Positions 32,441 to 33,742 of a stretch of DNA of 33,742 nucleotides are shown in pieces. Both the position numbers and the translations under genes were made by a program. A model generated the notes under the pieces. That model was not told the DNA's origin. It was given only the letters and a program-made list of their open reading frames with translations, and did no database searches. The stretch comes from Streptomyces carpinensis (GTDB lineage Bacteria > Actinomycetota > Actinomycetes > Streptomycetales > Streptomycetaceae): assembly GCF_002154505.1 (NCBI RefSeq), contig NZ_MUBM01000137.1, forward strand, positions 1 to 33,742. Direction: 5' to 3'. Positions within the stretch are counted from its first letter, which is position 1, and every line of letters starts with the position of its first letter.

Positions 32441-32490
32441 CTACGACGGCCCGGCGCCACGACAGCCCAGCGCTACGACGGCCTGGCGCT
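32441..32490. repeat. Three imperfect 16-17 bp repeats between the kinase genes
   Basis: CTACGACGGCCCGGCGC (32441-32457), CACGACAGCCCAGCGC (32458-32473) and TACGACGGCCTGGCGCT (32474-32490) are tandem and differ by 2-4 bases. They lie in the 252-base gap that follows the pkaA-like stop. Confidence 0.65.
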
Positions 32491-32525
32491 CCGGTGCCCG
32501 GCGGTCCCGGCCCGCGGACCGCAGG

Positions 32526-33742
32526 TCAGCCGCCGGTGCCGCTGCCGCCCAGGTCCTTGACCCAGCCGACCGCTGTGCTGACCCACGAGCTCAACTGGTC
32601 CCAGTAGCCCTTGCCGGTCCCGATCCACTCCTGCAGCGGGCTCAGCTCCCAGACCAGCCAGCTCGCGACGAACAGGATGACGATCGTGAACAGGCACCCC
32701 TTCAGGCAGCCGAGCCCGGGGATCTTCATCGGGTTCGCGCTGCGCCGGCGCGGCTCGCGCGCCGGCCGCTGGGGCTCCGGGGCGGGCGGCGCGTACCGCT
32801 GGGGCTGCTGGGCCTGCCTGCGCTGCGGTGCCTGGGCGTACTGCTGCGGCTGGGGCTGGGCGTAGCGCGGCTGCGGCTGTTGCTGCGGGTAGCCGTGGCC
32901 GGGCTGGGGACGCGGCTGCTGCTGCGGCCGGGCGACCTGCCGCTGGGGGCGGCGGCGCAGCGGGTCCTCGCTGGGATCGAGGTACTGGATCTGCGTCTGC
33001 TCGTTGCGGTCGCGGGCCGCGCGCAGCTGGGACTGCCAGGGGTGCGGCTGGTCGGACTGCTGCCCCTGCGGTCCGGCGCCCTGCTGTCCGTGCGGCATCG
33101 GCGGCATCATCCGGGTGGGGTCGGCGGCGCCGTGATGGGGCAGGACGGTGGTCGGGTCGGCGGCGCCGGCCGGTCCTTGCGGACCGCCGGTGCTCGGCAG
33201 GACGCTGGTGGCGCCGTTCGGGTCGTACGACGGCGCGCCCTGCGGCAGCACCTGCGTCGGATCCGCCGCGCCGGGCACGCCGGTGTCGTCCGTGCCGGGC
33301 ACGGAGGCGGGCGCCGGGTCGGGGGCCAGCAGGACGCCGACGGCCTCCGCGGCGGCGATCTGCGCGGCGTTCGCGTGCACGCCCACGCCCTCGGCGACGA
33401 CGCGCAGGGCGCGGCCGAGGTTCACGGCGCTGGGCCGCTCGTCGGGGTTCTTGCGCAGGCAGCGCTCTATGACGGTCCACAGCGGGTCGGGGACCGTGGA
33501 CGGGCGGCGCGGCTCGGCGCTCAGGTGCTGGTGCAGGACCTCCAGCGCGGAGCCGCCGGCGAACGGCGGGCGGCCGGTGACCAGCTCGTACATCAGGATG
33601 CCGGCGCCGTAGATGTCCACGGCGGACGTCTGCGGGCGGCCCTCGGCGGACTCGGGCGCGACGTACGCGGGGGTGCCGACGAACTCGTGGGTGCGGGTCA
33701 GGCCGGGGGAGTCGGCCAGGCGGGCGATGCCGAAGTCGGTGA
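32526..33742 (-). CDS. pkaA: Transmembrane Ser/Thr protein kinase PkaA-like, C-terminal part
   Basis: The gene runs off the right edge; 405 codons are visible. It opens inside the kinase domain at the DFG motif (T-DFG-IARL), then GTPAYVAPE, the DIYGAGILMYELVTGRPPF helix-F region, and the C-lobe Arg in RKNPDERPSA. After the kinase domain comes a region with four DPT-x-VLP-like motifs, then a Gln/Pro/Arg-rich stretch of about 120 residues, a basic RRRSANPMK segment, one membrane span (about GCLFTIVILFVASWLVWEL) and a short extracellular tail. No PASTA or other sensor domain is present. It stops at 32526. Position ahead of pkaB matches the S. coelicolor pkaA-pkaB pair, from memory. Confidence 0.92.
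   Translation of the reverse strand, partial: TDFGIARLADSPGLTRTHEFVGTPAYVAPESAEGRPQTSAVDIYGAGILMYELVTGRPPFAGGSALEVLHQHLSAEPRRPSTVPDPLWTVIERCLRKNPDERPSAVNLGRALRVVAEGVGVHANAAQIAAAEAVGVLLAPDPAPASVPGTDDTGVPGAADPTQVLPQGAPSYDPNGATSVLPSTGGPQGPAGAADPTTVLPHHGAADPTRMMPPMPHGQQGAGPQGQQSDQPHPWQSQLRAARDRNEQTQIQYLDPSEDPLRRRPQRQVARPQQQPRPQPGHGYPQQQPQPRYAQPQPQQYAQAPQRRQAQQPQRYAPPAPEPQRPAREPRRRSANPMKIPGLGCLKGCLFTIVILFVASWLVWELSPLQEWIGTGKGYWDQLSSWVSTAVGWVKDLGGSGTGG

Noticed and set aside
32359..32607. Plus-strand open frame of 82 codons between the kinase genes
   Set aside because: No conserved sequence or ribosome-binding site; it crosses the degenerate repeats and the end of the pkaA-like gene.

Overview
This window is core chromosome of a high-GC actinomycete, almost certainly a Streptomyces. 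Base composition is extremely GC-rich with GC-biased third codon positions, and GTG/TTG starts are common. The gene order (murA, hupA, NAD-malic enzyme, HelD-like ATPase, ECF sigma/anti-sigma pair, nnaR-narK, mat operon, ssrA-smpB-ctp-ftsXE, prfB, pkaB-pkaA) matches, from memory, the S. coelicolor SCO294x-SCO2974 neighbourhood. No insertion sequence, prophage, CRISPR array or tRNA gene was seen. Because of the GC bias, long antisense open frames shadow nearly every gene.

Layout. Positions 1-1436 (minus) hold two subunits of a xanthine-dehydrogenase-type molybdenum enzyme; the 2Fe-2S subunit runs off the window. A cytoplasmic GH20 beta-N-acetylhexosaminidase follows, with two tandem DasR-like operators upstream, then a DUF3039 protein and a YqgE/AlgH protein. 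murA is the first plus-strand gene, and its 3' end has been tandemly duplicated. hupA, the malic enzyme, a HelD-type RNA-polymerase-associated ATPase, an anti-sigma/ECF-sigma pair (SigU/RsuA-like) and a CGNR zinc-finger protein all lie on the minus strand.

The centre holds two functional modules. nnaR (a HemD-like domain fused to a winged helix) sits just downstream of narK, a nitrate/nitrite transporter with a GlnR-like box upstream. The second is a tightly overlapping three-gene operon: matA, matB and an acyltransferase-3 gene. MatB combines a NodB deacetylase with a GT2 glycosyltransferase. In Streptomyces, MatAB makes a poly-GlcNAc-like surface polymer. A LysR regulator is divergent from an MFS transporter, with a perfect palindrome between them.

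The last third is a translation and cell-division block. It contains tmRNA (ssrA, readable end to end including its tag frame), smpB, a PDZ/S41 C-terminal processing protease, ftsX, ftsE, a 63-residue zinc-ribbon membrane protein on the plus strand, a secreted LAETG sortase-substrate protein with a 30-bp minisatellite, prfB, and two transmembrane Ser/Thr kinases (pkaB complete, pkaA partial).

I found no convincing wholly new biological system. The observations most worth a second look are the 139-bp duplication at murA, the mat operon with its third acyltransferase gene, the dual DasR-like sites, the GlnR-like box at narK, the possible leaderless start of the ctp protease, the in-frame minisatellite, and several unrelated degenerate tandem repeats at gene ends.
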